A stretch of 64,000 nucleotides of DNA from Halomarina litorea (GTDB lineage Archaea > Halobacteriota > Halobacteria > Halobacteriales > Haloarculaceae): contig NZ_CP100448.1 of assembly GCF_024227715.1 (NCBI RefSeq), positions 1 to 64,000 of the forward strand, written 5' to 3'. Shown here one piece after another: positions 16,054 through 23,385 of this stretch. Under the pieces are notes generated by a model. The model saw nothing but the letters and a program-made list of their open reading frames with translations, was not told the origin of the DNA and did no database searches. The translations under genes and the position numbers were made by a program. Within the stretch, counting starts at the first letter, position 1, and each line of letters starts with the position of its first letter.

Positions 16054-18234
16054 CTAGTCGTCGGCGGGCGTCGCGGCCTCGGTCGTGTCCGAGACCGTCG
16101 CGCCGCGCGCGGTGACCGCCTCGGCGAGCAACTCGGAGAGGCCGACGATTTCGATGTCGTCCTCGAAGCCGCCGGTCTTGCGGCCGTCCTCGTACATCGT
16201 CATGCACATCGGGCAGGCGACGACGAACTTCTCGACGCGACCGCCCGCGTCGGTGTCCTCTAGCGCCTCGCGGAGGCGTTCCTCGCTCGGTTTGACCTCC
16301 TCTTCGAGGTCCATCCAGAGGCCGCCGCCGCCGCCTCCACAGCAGAAGGAGTCGGCGCGGTTGCGCGGCATCTCGTGGAGGTCACAGCCGGTCGCCTTCA
16401 CGAGTTCGCGCGGGGCCTCGTAGACATCGTTGTACCGCCCGAGGTGACAGGGGTCGTGGTAGGTGACGGTGTAGTCGAGTTCCGTTCCGTCGAGGCGAAC
16501 CTGCCCGCGGTCGACCAGTTCCTGGACCACCTGCGTGTAGTGGTACACCTCGGTCTCCCCGTTCTCGTTCCAGAAGCCCTCGATGCCGAAGTCCATCATC
16601 GGGTCGTCGGCGAACTCGTCGAAGTCGATGTCCGTGTACTCGTTTTTGAACGTGTTGTACGAGTGCGGGTCCGTACAGACGAGTTTGTCGAACTCGCAGG
16701 CCTCGAAGGAGTCGATGAGCGTCCCGGCCTGTTCGAGGAAGAGGAACTCCTCGCCCACGCGCCGGACGTCGTTGCCGTCGTACACCTCGTCGTCGTAGAG
16801 GATGCCCACGGAGACGTCGGCGTGTTCGAAGAGGGTGGCGAGCGAGCGGGCCACCTTCTTGTTCCGGTCGTCGAAACTCGGGTAGTCGCCGACGTACCAG
16901 AGGTACTCCACCTCGTGTTCGCGGGCGTCGGCCACCTCGAAGTCGAGTTCGTCCGTCCAGTTGCCGCGCTTGCGGGGTGCCTCGCCGAACGTGTTGCCCT
17001 TCTGCATCACGTTCTGGAACACCTCCTGCAGGCTGGGCTTGATCATGCCCTCGTCGGTCATCTGGCGGTTCATCCGCGTAAAGGAAGAGAGGTGCTCGAT
17101 GTCGACAGGACAGGCGTCCATGCAGGCCATGCAGGCCATGCAGGACTCCATCGTCTCCGTGTCGATGACGCCGCCGCCGTCGGCGACGATGGGTTTCGGG
17201 TCCTCGCCGGCGTCGGTCGACTCGCGGTAGCTCTTCAGGTCGAGGATGACGTCGCGCGGGTCGAGCGGGCGGCCCGAGGCCTTCGCGGGACACACGGACG
17301 AACAGCGACCGCACTTCGTACAGGCGTCCTGATCGAGCAGTTCCTTCCAGGTGAAGTCGTCGATGTCCTCGGCGTTCGTGTGGTCGAGGTCGGCGGGGAT
17401 GCCGGGCAGGCGCTTGCCCGCCTTCTCGTCGTTCGTGACGACGTTGGCGAAACTCGAGATCATGTGGAAGGGTTTGGCCTTCGGCACTGCCGCGATGAAG
17501 ACGAACGCCAGCAGGGCGTGAGACCACCAGAGCGCGGGGTAGACGGCCTGCGCCATCCCGGCGTCCATGCCAGCGAGTTCGAAGACGTCCTTGACGAACC
17601 AGCCAACGAAGCTCACCACCTCGAAGGAGACGTCACGCGACTCGCTCGTCCCGAGGATGCGGACGCCCTCGACGAGGTAGCCGCCCACACCGAGGAGGAA
17701 GAGCGACCAGACGAGGAAGGCGTCCTCCCAGTTCGAGTGTTTCCCCCAGAGACGCTCCTTCCGGACGACGTAACGCCGGTAGAGGGCGACGCCGAGGCCG
17801 ACGACGAACAGGAGGCCCATCGCGTCCATCACGAGCGAGTACGAGAGGTAGAACATCCCGTCGAAAAAGGAGTCCTGTCCGAGGAGCTTCGTCCAGATGT
17901 CCATGTCGATGGCGAGGATGGTCGTCCCGATGAGCAGCGTGAGGAACCCCCAGAGGATGAACGAGTGCATCACGCCGCCGACGAAGTCGCGGTCGAACTG
18001 CTTCTCGTTCGAGAACACGACCTTGGCGGCGCGGGCGATACGGCCGGGCAGGTCGCTCAGGCGGTCCTGTGGGTCCGAGTCGCCCCGCGAGTAGCGCGAG
18101 AAACGCTCGTAGACCCCGTAACCGAAGACGAGGACGGTGAGCGCCGCGAGCCAGTAAAAGACCACCTCACCGACCGGGCCGATGAGCCAGAAGGTCTCGC
18201 GGGTCACCTCCGACGCCTGCAGCGGGTTTGTCAT
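16054..18234 (-). CDS. HdrD-like membrane Fe-S oxidoreductase
   Basis: 726 residues. The first 270 hold about six helices resembling the NarI/HdrE haem-b subunit. Then a ferredoxin domain with two 4Fe-4S motifs, CTKCGRCSSVCP and CMACMACMDACP, and a C-terminal part with CCG-type cysteine-rich motifs: HDPCHLGR and SFCCGGGGGGLW, plus a final CPMC. The first CCG repeat is degenerate (TDPHSYNTF). The arrangement is that of fused HdrE-HdrD proteins found beside acyl-CoA dehydrogenase or lactate oxidation genes, where electrons pass between a soluble donor and the menaquinone pool. No partner gene is adjacent, so the electron donor remains unknown. Seven internal His/Cys segments are intact. Confidence 0.85.
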   Translation of the reverse strand: MTNPLQASEVTRETFWLIGPVGEVVFYWLAALTVLVFGYGVYERFSRYSRGDSDPQDRLSDLPGRIARAAKVVFSNEKQFDRDFVGGVMHSFILWGFLTLLIGTTILAIDMDIWTKLLGQDSFFDGMFYLSYSLVMDAMGLLFVVGLGVALYRRYVVRKERLWGKHSNWEDAFLVWSLFLLGVGGYLVEGVRILGTSESRDVSFEVVSFVGWFVKDVFELAGMDAGMAQAVYPALWWSHALLAFVFIAAVPKAKPFHMISSFANVVTNDEKAGKRLPGIPADLDHTNAEDIDDFTWKELLDQDACTKCGRCSSVCPAKASGRPLDPRDVILDLKSYRESTDAGEDPKPIVADGGGVIDTETMESCMACMACMDACPVDIEHLSSFTRMNRQMTDEGMIKPSLQEVFQNVMQKGNTFGEAPRKRGNWTDELDFEVADAREHEVEYLWYVGDYPSFDDRNKKVARSLATLFEHADVSVGILYDDEVYDGNDVRRVGEEFLFLEQAGTLIDSFEACEFDKLVCTDPHSYNTFKNEYTDIDFDEFADDPMMDFGIEGFWNENGETEVYHYTQVVQELVDRGQVRLDGTELDYTVTYHDPCHLGRYNDVYEAPRELVKATGCDLHEMPRNRADSFCCGGGGGGLWMDLEEEVKPSEERLREALEDTDAGGRVEKFVVACPMCMTMYEDGRKTGGFEDDIEIVGLSELLAEAVTARGATVSDTTEAATPADD

Positions 18235-18312
18235 GGTCTACCAGCGTGGAGGGATACGATTAAGTCTTACCAAGGGCGGTTCCGTCGCGGGGAGTTGATT
18301 TCCAGCGGTTGG

Positions 18313-19020
18313 TCAGACCATCCCCCACGCTACCAGTGCAATCGCCAGCGCGAGTGCGGGGACGTCCTGCCGGCCGGCCGACAGTCGGGGGAGCGTGGGG
18401 TTCCAGGCGAAACAGCGCGCCCGGAGCGCGAGCGAGACGCCGTCGGCCCGGCGGAACACCCGCCGCAGGCCCGTCACGCCGACCAGCCGGATTCTGTCGA
18501 GGAGGGAGCGTTCGGCCGCGAGGCGGGCGTGCATCGACGAGCGAATCGTCGCGAGGTCGCGCCGGAGAACGGGGAGAAAGCGCATGAGGAAGCCGATTCC
18601 GGCCCCGCAGACGACGCCCACCCGACCGGGGAGGAGCCACTGGATGGCCGCCCGCGACTCCCGGATGGGCGTCGAGCGGACGTACGCGCCGCCGACGAGC
18701 AACAGGAGGAGCGCCCGCCACCCGGCCAGCGCGGGGGACAGGGCATCCGCTGGGACGAACCACGCGCCGCCCCACGTGAACCCCTCGACTAGCGGCGCGG
18801 CGACGAGGAACGGAACCGCCGCGCGGTAGGCCCACAGCGTTCGGGCGACCGACCCGCCGGCGGCACGGACGGCTCCCAGCGCCGGGAGCGTCAGGACCGC
18901 GAGGCCCCACGGCGTCGTGTGCGCGACGGCGGCGACGGCGAATGCCGCCTGCACGGCGAGTTTCGTCCGCGGGTCGAGGCGGTGGGCGTAAGCGTCCCCG
19001 GGGACGTAGGTGAGGCTCAT
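18313..19020 (-). CDS. bioN: Biotin ECF transporter, T component
   Basis: 235-residue integral membrane protein of the EcfT/CbiQ/BioN family: starts SLTYVPGDAYAHRLDPRTKLAV, the typical EcfT opening, with about five helices and the coupling-helix motifs ESRAAIQWLL and a later SLALRARCFAWNP (Ala-Arg-x coupling sequence). It transmits ATP-driven motion from the A component to the S component. Last gene of bioY-bioM-bioN; 9 bp after the ATPase gene. Confidence 0.85.
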   Translation of the reverse strand: MSLTYVPGDAYAHRLDPRTKLAVQAAFAVAAVAHTTPWGLAVLTLPALGAVRAAGGSVARTLWAYRAAVPFLVAAPLVEGFTWGGAWFVPADALSPALAGWRALLLLLVGGAYVRSTPIRESRAAIQWLLPGRVGVVCGAGIGFLMRFLPVLRRDLATIRSSMHARLAAERSLLDRIRLVGVTGLRRVFRRADGVSLALRARCFAWNPTLPRLSAGRQDVPALALAIALVAWGMV

Positions 19021-19029
19021 CGGGGCCCG

Positions 19030-19737
19030 TCAGACCCCGGGCGGGCGAACGCCGAGGTCGGTCAGTCGGTCCGCGTCGGGGAGCGACGCGCCGTCGTGGG
19101 CGACCCGACCGTCTGCGAGGAGGACGAACCGGTCGGCGAGTGCGTCGACGTCCCGCAGGTCGTGGGTGACGAGGACGACGCCCGTCCCCCCGGCGTGCAG
19201 GGCGGCGAGGTGGTCGAGCACCGACCGGCGGGCCGGCCAGTCGAGGCCGGTGAACGGTTCGTCGAGGACGAGGTGGTCGGGGTCCATCGCCAGCGCCCCC
19301 GCGATGGCGACCCGCTTCTGTTCGCCGCCCGAGAGGGCGTCGATGCGCTCGCCCTCCCGACCGGCCATGTTGACGGCGGCGAGTGCGTCCGCGACACGCC
19401 GGTCGATCTCCTCGTGGGGAAGGCCGAGGTTCTCGGGGCCGAAGGCCACGTCCGCGCCGACCGTCGCCGCCACGAACCCGTCGCGCGGGTCCTGAAAGAC
19501 CATTCCGACGCTCGTGCGGGCGGCGACGAGGTCCTCGCTCACCGGGCGGCCGTCGATGTTCACCGCGCCCTCGTCGGGGGTGAGCAGGCCGTTGCAGTGA
19601 CGGACGAGCGTGGTCTTCCCGGACCCGTTGGCCCCCGCGAGGACGAGGAACTCCCCGTCGGGGACGTCGAGCGAGACGCCGTCGACCGCGGGGGTGCCGT
19701 CGTCGTAACGGTGGACGAGATCCCGGACCCGAATCAT
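19030..19737 (-). CDS. bioM: Biotin ECF transporter, ATPase (A component)
   Basis: 235-residue ABC ATPase. Walker A GANGSGKT at residues 35-42, Q-loop FQDPRDGF near 81, signature LSGGEQ at 135-140, Walker B HLVLDEP at 155-161 and the switch His in LVTHDLRDVD. The ECF-type Q-loop (FQDP) and neighbourhood identify it as BioM/EcfA rather than a classical importer ATPase. It starts 4 bp after bioY ends. Confidence 0.88.
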   Translation of the reverse strand: MIRVRDLVHRYDDGTPAVDGVSLDVPDGEFLVLAGANGSGKTTLVRHCNGLLTPDEGAVNIDGRPVSEDLVAARTSVGMVFQDPRDGFVAATVGADVAFGPENLGLPHEEIDRRVADALAAVNMAGREGERIDALSGGEQKRVAIAGALAMDPDHLVLDEPFTGLDWPARRSVLDHLAALHAGGTGVVLVTHDLRDVDALADRFVLLADGRVAHDGASLPDADRLTDLGVRPPGV

Positions 19738-19741
19738 CGCG

Positions 19742-20323
19742 CTATCGGGGCACGACGGCGTCGCTCCGGGCGACGAGCACCGACGCGCCCACCTTGATGG
19801 CCGCGGTCGGCAGGAACGGGAGGACGCCCGTGGTGACGGCCGTGACGAGGCCGAGACCGAGTGCGAGCATCAGGCCGACGACGCCGAAGGCGTAGACGAC
19901 GACGGCACCCACGACGGGCGCGGCGACGAGGCGCGGCAGGGGAATCGCGCGCGGCGACTCGAGGGAGGTCCCGTGGGCGACGAGGCCCGTCGCTATCGCG
20001 CCGAAGACGAACCCGAAGAGGTAGCCGCCGGTCCCCCCGAAGAGGTGACCCACGCCGCCGGTCGCGCCCGCGAACACCGGGAGACCGACGACGCCCGCCA
20101 GCAGGTAGAGGACGAACGAGACGCCGGCCCATAGCGGACCGAGGAACAGGCCCGCGAGGAACACCCACAGCGTCTGGAGCGTGATGGGGATGTTCGGTGC
20201 GAGGGGGTGGGTGACGCTCACGGGTGCCGTGGCGCTCGTGGCGGCGGCGAACAGCGCTGCGCGCGCGAGGTTTCCGACGGTGGCCTCGCCGACGAGGTCG
20301 ACCGCCTGATCGGTCGTGGTCAT
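19742..20323 (-). CDS. bioY: Biotin transporter substrate-binding component BioY
   Basis: 193 residues, about six helices, with the BioY signatures NIPITLQTLWVFLAGLFLGP and GGTGGYLFGF; the Gly/Pro-rich loop VGLPVFAGATGGVGHLFG is also typical. BioY binds biotin in the membrane and works with BioM and BioN. The region directly upstream holds a strong inverted repeat matching the BirA operator architecture, so repression by biotin is likely. Start ATG at 20323 agrees with a short or absent leader. Confidence 0.92.
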   Translation of the reverse strand: MTTTDQAVDLVGEATVGNLARAALFAAATSATAPVSVTHPLAPNIPITLQTLWVFLAGLFLGPLWAGVSFVLYLLAGVVGLPVFAGATGGVGHLFGGTGGYLFGFVFGAIATGLVAHGTSLESPRAIPLPRLVAAPVVGAVVVYAFGVVGLMLALGLGLVTAVTTGVLPFLPTAAIKVGASVLVARSDAVVPR

Positions 20324-20334
20324 ACCCGTCGCTC

Positions 20335-20368
20335 GTCGTCAACCCCGTTGTAGCCTTCGGTTGACGAC
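20335..20368. promoter_or_regulatory. BirA-like biotin operator
   Basis: Perfect 10-bp inverted repeat gtcgtcaacc (20335-20344) and ggttgacgac (20359-20368) with a 14-nt centre, 12-45 bp upstream of the bioY start. The published BirA signal of bacteria and archaea is TTGTNAACC-N14/15-GGTTNACAA; the inner GTCAACC/GGTTGAC halves and the spacing agree. The site also lies in the shared intergenic region with the divergent gene at 20461. Confidence 0.7.
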
Positions 20369-20460
20369 GGGCTCGCGGCGGGCGGAAATCCCCGATACAG
20401 GGGCACGAACGTGCCTGCAGCAGATTCAAATAGATACCTCGCGTGCAGTTTTAGCCACTG

Positions 20461-21057
20461 ATGGACGAGAAAACCGCAGAACTCCGTGATATCTTCATCG
20501 ACGTGACGGACGGGGAGACGGTCACCGAGAAACAGGAGGAGGCGCGGGGGTCGCTCACCGAGAACGAGGAGCACGTCGGGACTCGTGTCGAGGACATCGT
20601 CGCACGCATGCGCGAGCAGTTCGACTTCGAGTCGGACCTCTCGAACGGTGACCTGCGCCGGGTCGCCGAGGGGTACCACGACGGCGAGACGGACGCCGCC
20701 ATCGCCGAGGCCCTCGACGCGGACCCCGAGACGGTCGTCACGGCCCGCCACGACCTCCACCTCCTCCACGACCGGGAACTGGAACCACCCTTCGAACTGG
20801 CCCGCCTGCGCGAACTCCTCAACGAGGACCGCACGGTGGCCGACGTCGCCGAGGAACTCGACGCGTCCGCCTCGACGGTCCGGAAGTACCGCGCCGTCGT
20901 CGAGACGCGCAGGGAGATGCGAAGCGTCAACAACCGCTTCGTCGACGAGTTCGCCGAACTCCTCACGGACGCCGACCTGCAGGACCACACCGACGAGGTC
21001 AAACAGGACGGTCTGGACGAGGCCACCGAAGGCATGGAGACGAACGTCTCGCTCTAA
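20461..21057 (+). CDS. Conserved haloarchaeal HTH protein (CmiP4-like)
   Basis: 198 soluble acidic residues. The N-terminus MDEKTAELRDIFIDVTDGE and the following ETVTEKQEEARGSL resemble what haloarchaeal annotations call conditioned medium-induced protein 4; I recall this from memory only. Two helix-turn-helix-like segments are visible: DAAIAEALDADPETVVTAR (about 77-95) and TVADVAEELDASASTVRKY (about 125-143), which suggests DNA binding. A TATA-like caaatagata at 20427-20436 sits about 27 bp before the ATG, so the mRNA is probably leaderless. Role unknown. Confidence 0.65.
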   Translation: MDEKTAELRDIFIDVTDGETVTEKQEEARGSLTENEEHVGTRVEDIVARMREQFDFESDLSNGDLRRVAEGYHDGETDAAIAEALDADPETVVTARHDLHLLHDRELEPPFELARLRELLNEDRTVADVAEELDASASTVRKYRAVVETRREMRSVNNRFVDEFAELLTDADLQDHTDEVKQDGLDEATEGMETNVSL

Positions 21058-21170
21058 CCCGTCTCCCCCTCCGCACGTCTCTCCTCCGGTTCTCTCGTTT
21101 GCGCTCGCGACGACCAGCCACGCTCCCACCGTGCGGGAGTTCAAGTACGGGGACGGGACCACCCCGTCCC

Positions 21171-21824
21171 GTGTACGCGTTCACCGACCTCTCGCTGGCG
21201 GCGTACTGCCCCCGGAAACTGTACTACCGCTGGCGCGACGCCGAGGAGTACGAGTACCCGGAGCGCGACGGCCGCCACGAACTCGCCTTCCGGTACGACG
21301 CGCTCCTCGACCCGGGGACAGAACTGGGTGAGGAACCCGTCGCTGTCGCCCCGGACGAGTACCGGCGGGCGCTCGGCCGGTCGAAGGCCCGCGTCGGGGC
21401 GTTCGACGCCCTCGTCAACCCGGACGACCGGGACGTGTTCCTGCAGGGGCGGCGGGCCCGCGGCGTCGCACACAAGGTGCTGGAGTCGCCGCTTGCGCCG
21501 TCGCTCGTCTCGGCGGGCGCGCCACCCCCGGAGGGCGTCTGGGAGCCACAGGCCGTCCGCGCGGTGGCGATGGCGAAGGCACTCTCGTGGGAGCGCGAGA
21601 CGCCTGTCGACCGCGCCTTCGTGGAGTACGCCGCCCACGGCGTCGTGCGCGAACTCGAACTCACCGCCCGGCGGACGGGCCAGTACCGGCGAGCGCTCCG
21701 GACCGCCGCGGGTATCGACGGCCCGCCCGCGCGGACCCGCCGACGCTCGAAGTGCGAGGCCTGCGAGTACCGCGGGACGTGCGGGGTGCGTACCCGGTCG
21801 CTCCGCTCGCTGCTGGGTCGGTAG
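21171..21824 (+). CDS. Cas4/Dna2-like Fe-S protein, active site doubtful
   Basis: 217 residues from GTG 21171. The opening VYAFTDLSLAAYCPRKLYYRW and the C-terminal KCEACEYRGTCG supply the one plus three cysteines that bind the 4Fe-4S cluster in Cas4-type PD-(D/E)XK exonucleases. GAFDALVNPDD could provide the catalytic Asp, but the expected (D/E)-x-Lys strand after it reads DVFLQGRRARG, so the nuclease centre looks incomplete. There are no other cas genes or repeats nearby. Stand-alone proteins of this type are common in haloarchaea; repair or replication roles are guesses. GTG was chosen because the family starts at this conserved block. Confidence 0.7.
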   Translation: MYAFTDLSLAAYCPRKLYYRWRDAEEYEYPERDGRHELAFRYDALLDPGTELGEEPVAVAPDEYRRALGRSKARVGAFDALVNPDDRDVFLQGRRARGVAHKVLESPLAPSLVSAGAPPPEGVWEPQAVRAVAMAKALSWERETPVDRAFVEYAAHGVVRELELTARRTGQYRRALRTAAGIDGPPARTRRRSKCEACEYRGTCGVRTRSLRSLLGR

Positions 21825-21846
21825 TCGAACGGGAGGGCGGAGGACG

Positions 21847-22443
21847 TCAGTGGACGTCCAGCCACGCCTCGACGTCGCCCGCGAGCGCCCCCGATCGGTG
21901 AATCTCACCGGACGACACGTCCACGACGGTGCTCTCGGCACCACCCGTCTCCCCGGCGTCGAGGACGACACAGGCCTCGCGGATGGCGGGGTCGACGTCC
22001 CCGACGACGCGGGCGCTCCCCTGCCCCGAGCGGTTCGCACTCGTGGCGGTCAGCGGTACCTCCGCCCGTTCGAGGAGTTCGAGGGCGACGTCGTGGTCGG
22101 GCACCCGCACGCCCACCCGGTCGCGCCCGGCGGTCAGTACGTCCGGGACCGACTCGCGGCGTTCCACGACGACCGTCACCGGCCCGGGGAGGAACTCGCG
22201 CATGAACGCGACCTCACGCTCCGTCGGTCGGGTGTACTCGCGGGCGGCGTCGACACTCGGGACGCCGAGCGAGACGGGCTTGTCGCGCGACCGGCCCTTC
22301 AGGTCGAAGACCCGTCCGACCGCGTCGGGAGAGCGGGCGTCCGCGCCGAGGCCGTACACCGTCTCGGTCGGGTAGACGACGCACTCGCCGTCGGCGATGG
22401 CGTCGACGGCGGCGTCGAGGTCCAGGTCGAAGTCGGGGTCCAT
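21847..22443 (-). CDS. Threonylcarbamoyl-AMP synthase
   Basis: 198 residues of the Sua5/YrdC/YwlC family: makes threonylcarbamoyl-AMP for the t6A37 modification of ANN-decoding tRNAs. Motifs: VVYPTETVYGLGADA, KGRSRDKPVSLGV, LPGPVTVVVERR, VGVRVPDHDVA and TATSANRSGQ. It lacks the extra C-terminal Sua5 domain of longer archaeal forms. It follows the redoxin gene in the same direction, 6 bp apart. Confidence 0.92.
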   Translation of the reverse strand: MDPDFDLDLDAAVDAIADGECVVYPTETVYGLGADARSPDAVGRVFDLKGRSRDKPVSLGVPSVDAAREYTRPTEREVAFMREFLPGPVTVVVERRESVPDVLTAGRDRVGVRVPDHDVALELLERAEVPLTATSANRSGQGSARVVGDVDPAIREACVVLDAGETGGAESTVVDVSSGEIHRSGALAGDVEAWLDVH

Positions 22444-22449
22444 CCTCGG

Positions 22450-23019
22450 CTACAGGTCGTCGATGGCCGCGCCGACCTCGTCGTAGTCGGGGAAGTCGGG
22501 CCACTCGCTCGCGACCCACGCGTACTGGACGACGCCCTCCTCGTCGACGAGGAAGACCGCGGGGAGCGGTTCGCGGATGCCCTCCATGTCGTCGAGGTCC
22601 CACGCGATGCCGAACGCCTCGGCGACGCCCGCGTTGGGGTCCGAGAACAGGCGCGAGGAGATGCCGCGCTCCTCGATGAGCGTCTTGTGCTCGTACGGCG
22701 AGGAGATGGAGACGCCCACCACCTGCACTGCTCGCGGGTCGCTCTGCTCCCCGCTCGCCGCTCCGGGGGTGCTTCGCACCTCTCTCCCTTCCCACCCCCG
22801 GTCGCGAATCTCGTTCCAGACGTACGTCGCGGGGAACGCGCCGTCCATCGGGTGGAAGACGAGGAGCGTCGGCCCCTCGCTGTACACGTTCGAGAACGCC
22901 GTGTCCTCCCAGTACTCGGCGTTGACGAGCGGTCGAGTGAAGTCGGGGACGGTGTCGCCCACCGTGGGGGCGTCGACGGTCGTGTCGTCGAGGTCGACCA
23001 CGTCGAAGTCGAGGTCCAT
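22450..23019 (-). CDS. Peroxiredoxin-fold protein without cysteine
   Basis: 189 residues with the AhpC/TSA redoxin fold: GDTVPDFTRPLVN, PTLLVFHPMDGAFPATYVWNE, VQVVGVSISSPYEHKTLIEE, RLFSDPNAGVAEAFGIAWD and AVFLVDEEGVVQYAWVA. Where peroxiredoxins have the peroxidatic Cys of the P-x3-T-x2-C motif, residue 67 is Val, and the protein contains no cysteine at all, so it cannot reduce peroxide by the usual route. Residues 76-95 (WEGREVRSTPGAASGEQSDP) are an insert encoded by a hairpin-rich stretch. ATGA overlap with the upstream glutaredoxin-like gene implies that the two act together. Confidence 0.75.
   Translation of the reverse strand: MDLDFDVVDLDDTTVDAPTVGDTVPDFTRPLVNAEYWEDTAFSNVYSEGPTLLVFHPMDGAFPATYVWNEIRDRGWEGREVRSTPGAASGEQSDPRAVQVVGVSISSPYEHKTLIEERGISSRLFSDPNAGVAEAFGIAWDLDDMEGIREPLPAVFLVDEEGVVQYAWVASEWPDFPDYDEVGAAIDDL
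22768..22780. repeat. Short hairpin inside the redoxin gene
   Basis: ggtgc-ttc-gcacc (5+3+5) in a segment (22738-22800) that also can pair gggggt (22765-22770) with accccc (22794-22799). It codes for the non-conserved insert of the protein. Confidence 0.4.
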
Positions 23020-23300
23020 CAGGCGGACACCTCCTCGCGCCCGGCGTCGCCGTACTCCGCCTGCAGGTAGTCCACGATGTTGGCGCTCTCGGACATCGTG
23101 ACGCCGGTGTTCCCGTCGACGATGGCCGGGACGGTGCGCTTGCCGGAGATGCGCTTGACGACGTTCCGGTCGGCGTGCATCGGTTCGACGAACCGCGAGC
23201 GGTAGGGGATGTCGAGGTCGTCGAGGACGCGGACGACGCGCTCACAGTACGGACACGCCTGGAGTCGGTACAGGGTAATCGCCGGGTCGCCTTCGCTCAT
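23019..23300 (-). CDS. Glutaredoxin/GST N-terminal-like thiol protein
   Basis: 93 residues from ATG 23300. Thioredoxin fold of the glutaredoxin or GST-N type: AITLYRLQACPYCERVVRVLDDL with an intact CPYC active site at about residues 16-19, the cis-Pro in KRTVPAIVD and SESANIVDYLQAEY. Haloarchaea lack glutathione and use gamma-glutamylcysteine, so the reductant may be that thiol. Translationally coupled (ATGA) to the cysteine-less redoxin gene. Confidence 0.85.
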   Translation of the reverse strand: MSEGDPAITLYRLQACPYCERVVRVLDDLDIPYRSRFVEPMHADRNVVKRISGKRTVPAIVDGNTGVTMSESANIVDYLQAEYGDAGREEVSA

Positions 23301-23385
23301 ACGGTCCCGTTGGGCCGAACGCGTCCTAAGCGTATCGCCATCCATGACAACGCTTAATCTGCCCGCCGCTGAAGGGTCGGCGTTA

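Noticed and set aside
16375-18792. An 805-codon open frame on the plus strand opposite the HdrD-like gene
   Set aside because: It is a GC-rich antisense shadow: composition is Val/Arg/Glu-biased and without domains, while the minus strand encodes a complete Fe-S protein. The same applies to other long antisense frames such as 3381-4691 and 10031-11896.
21171-21824. Part of a CRISPR-Cas locus
   Set aside because: Only a stand-alone Cas4-like gene; neighbours are housekeeping genes.
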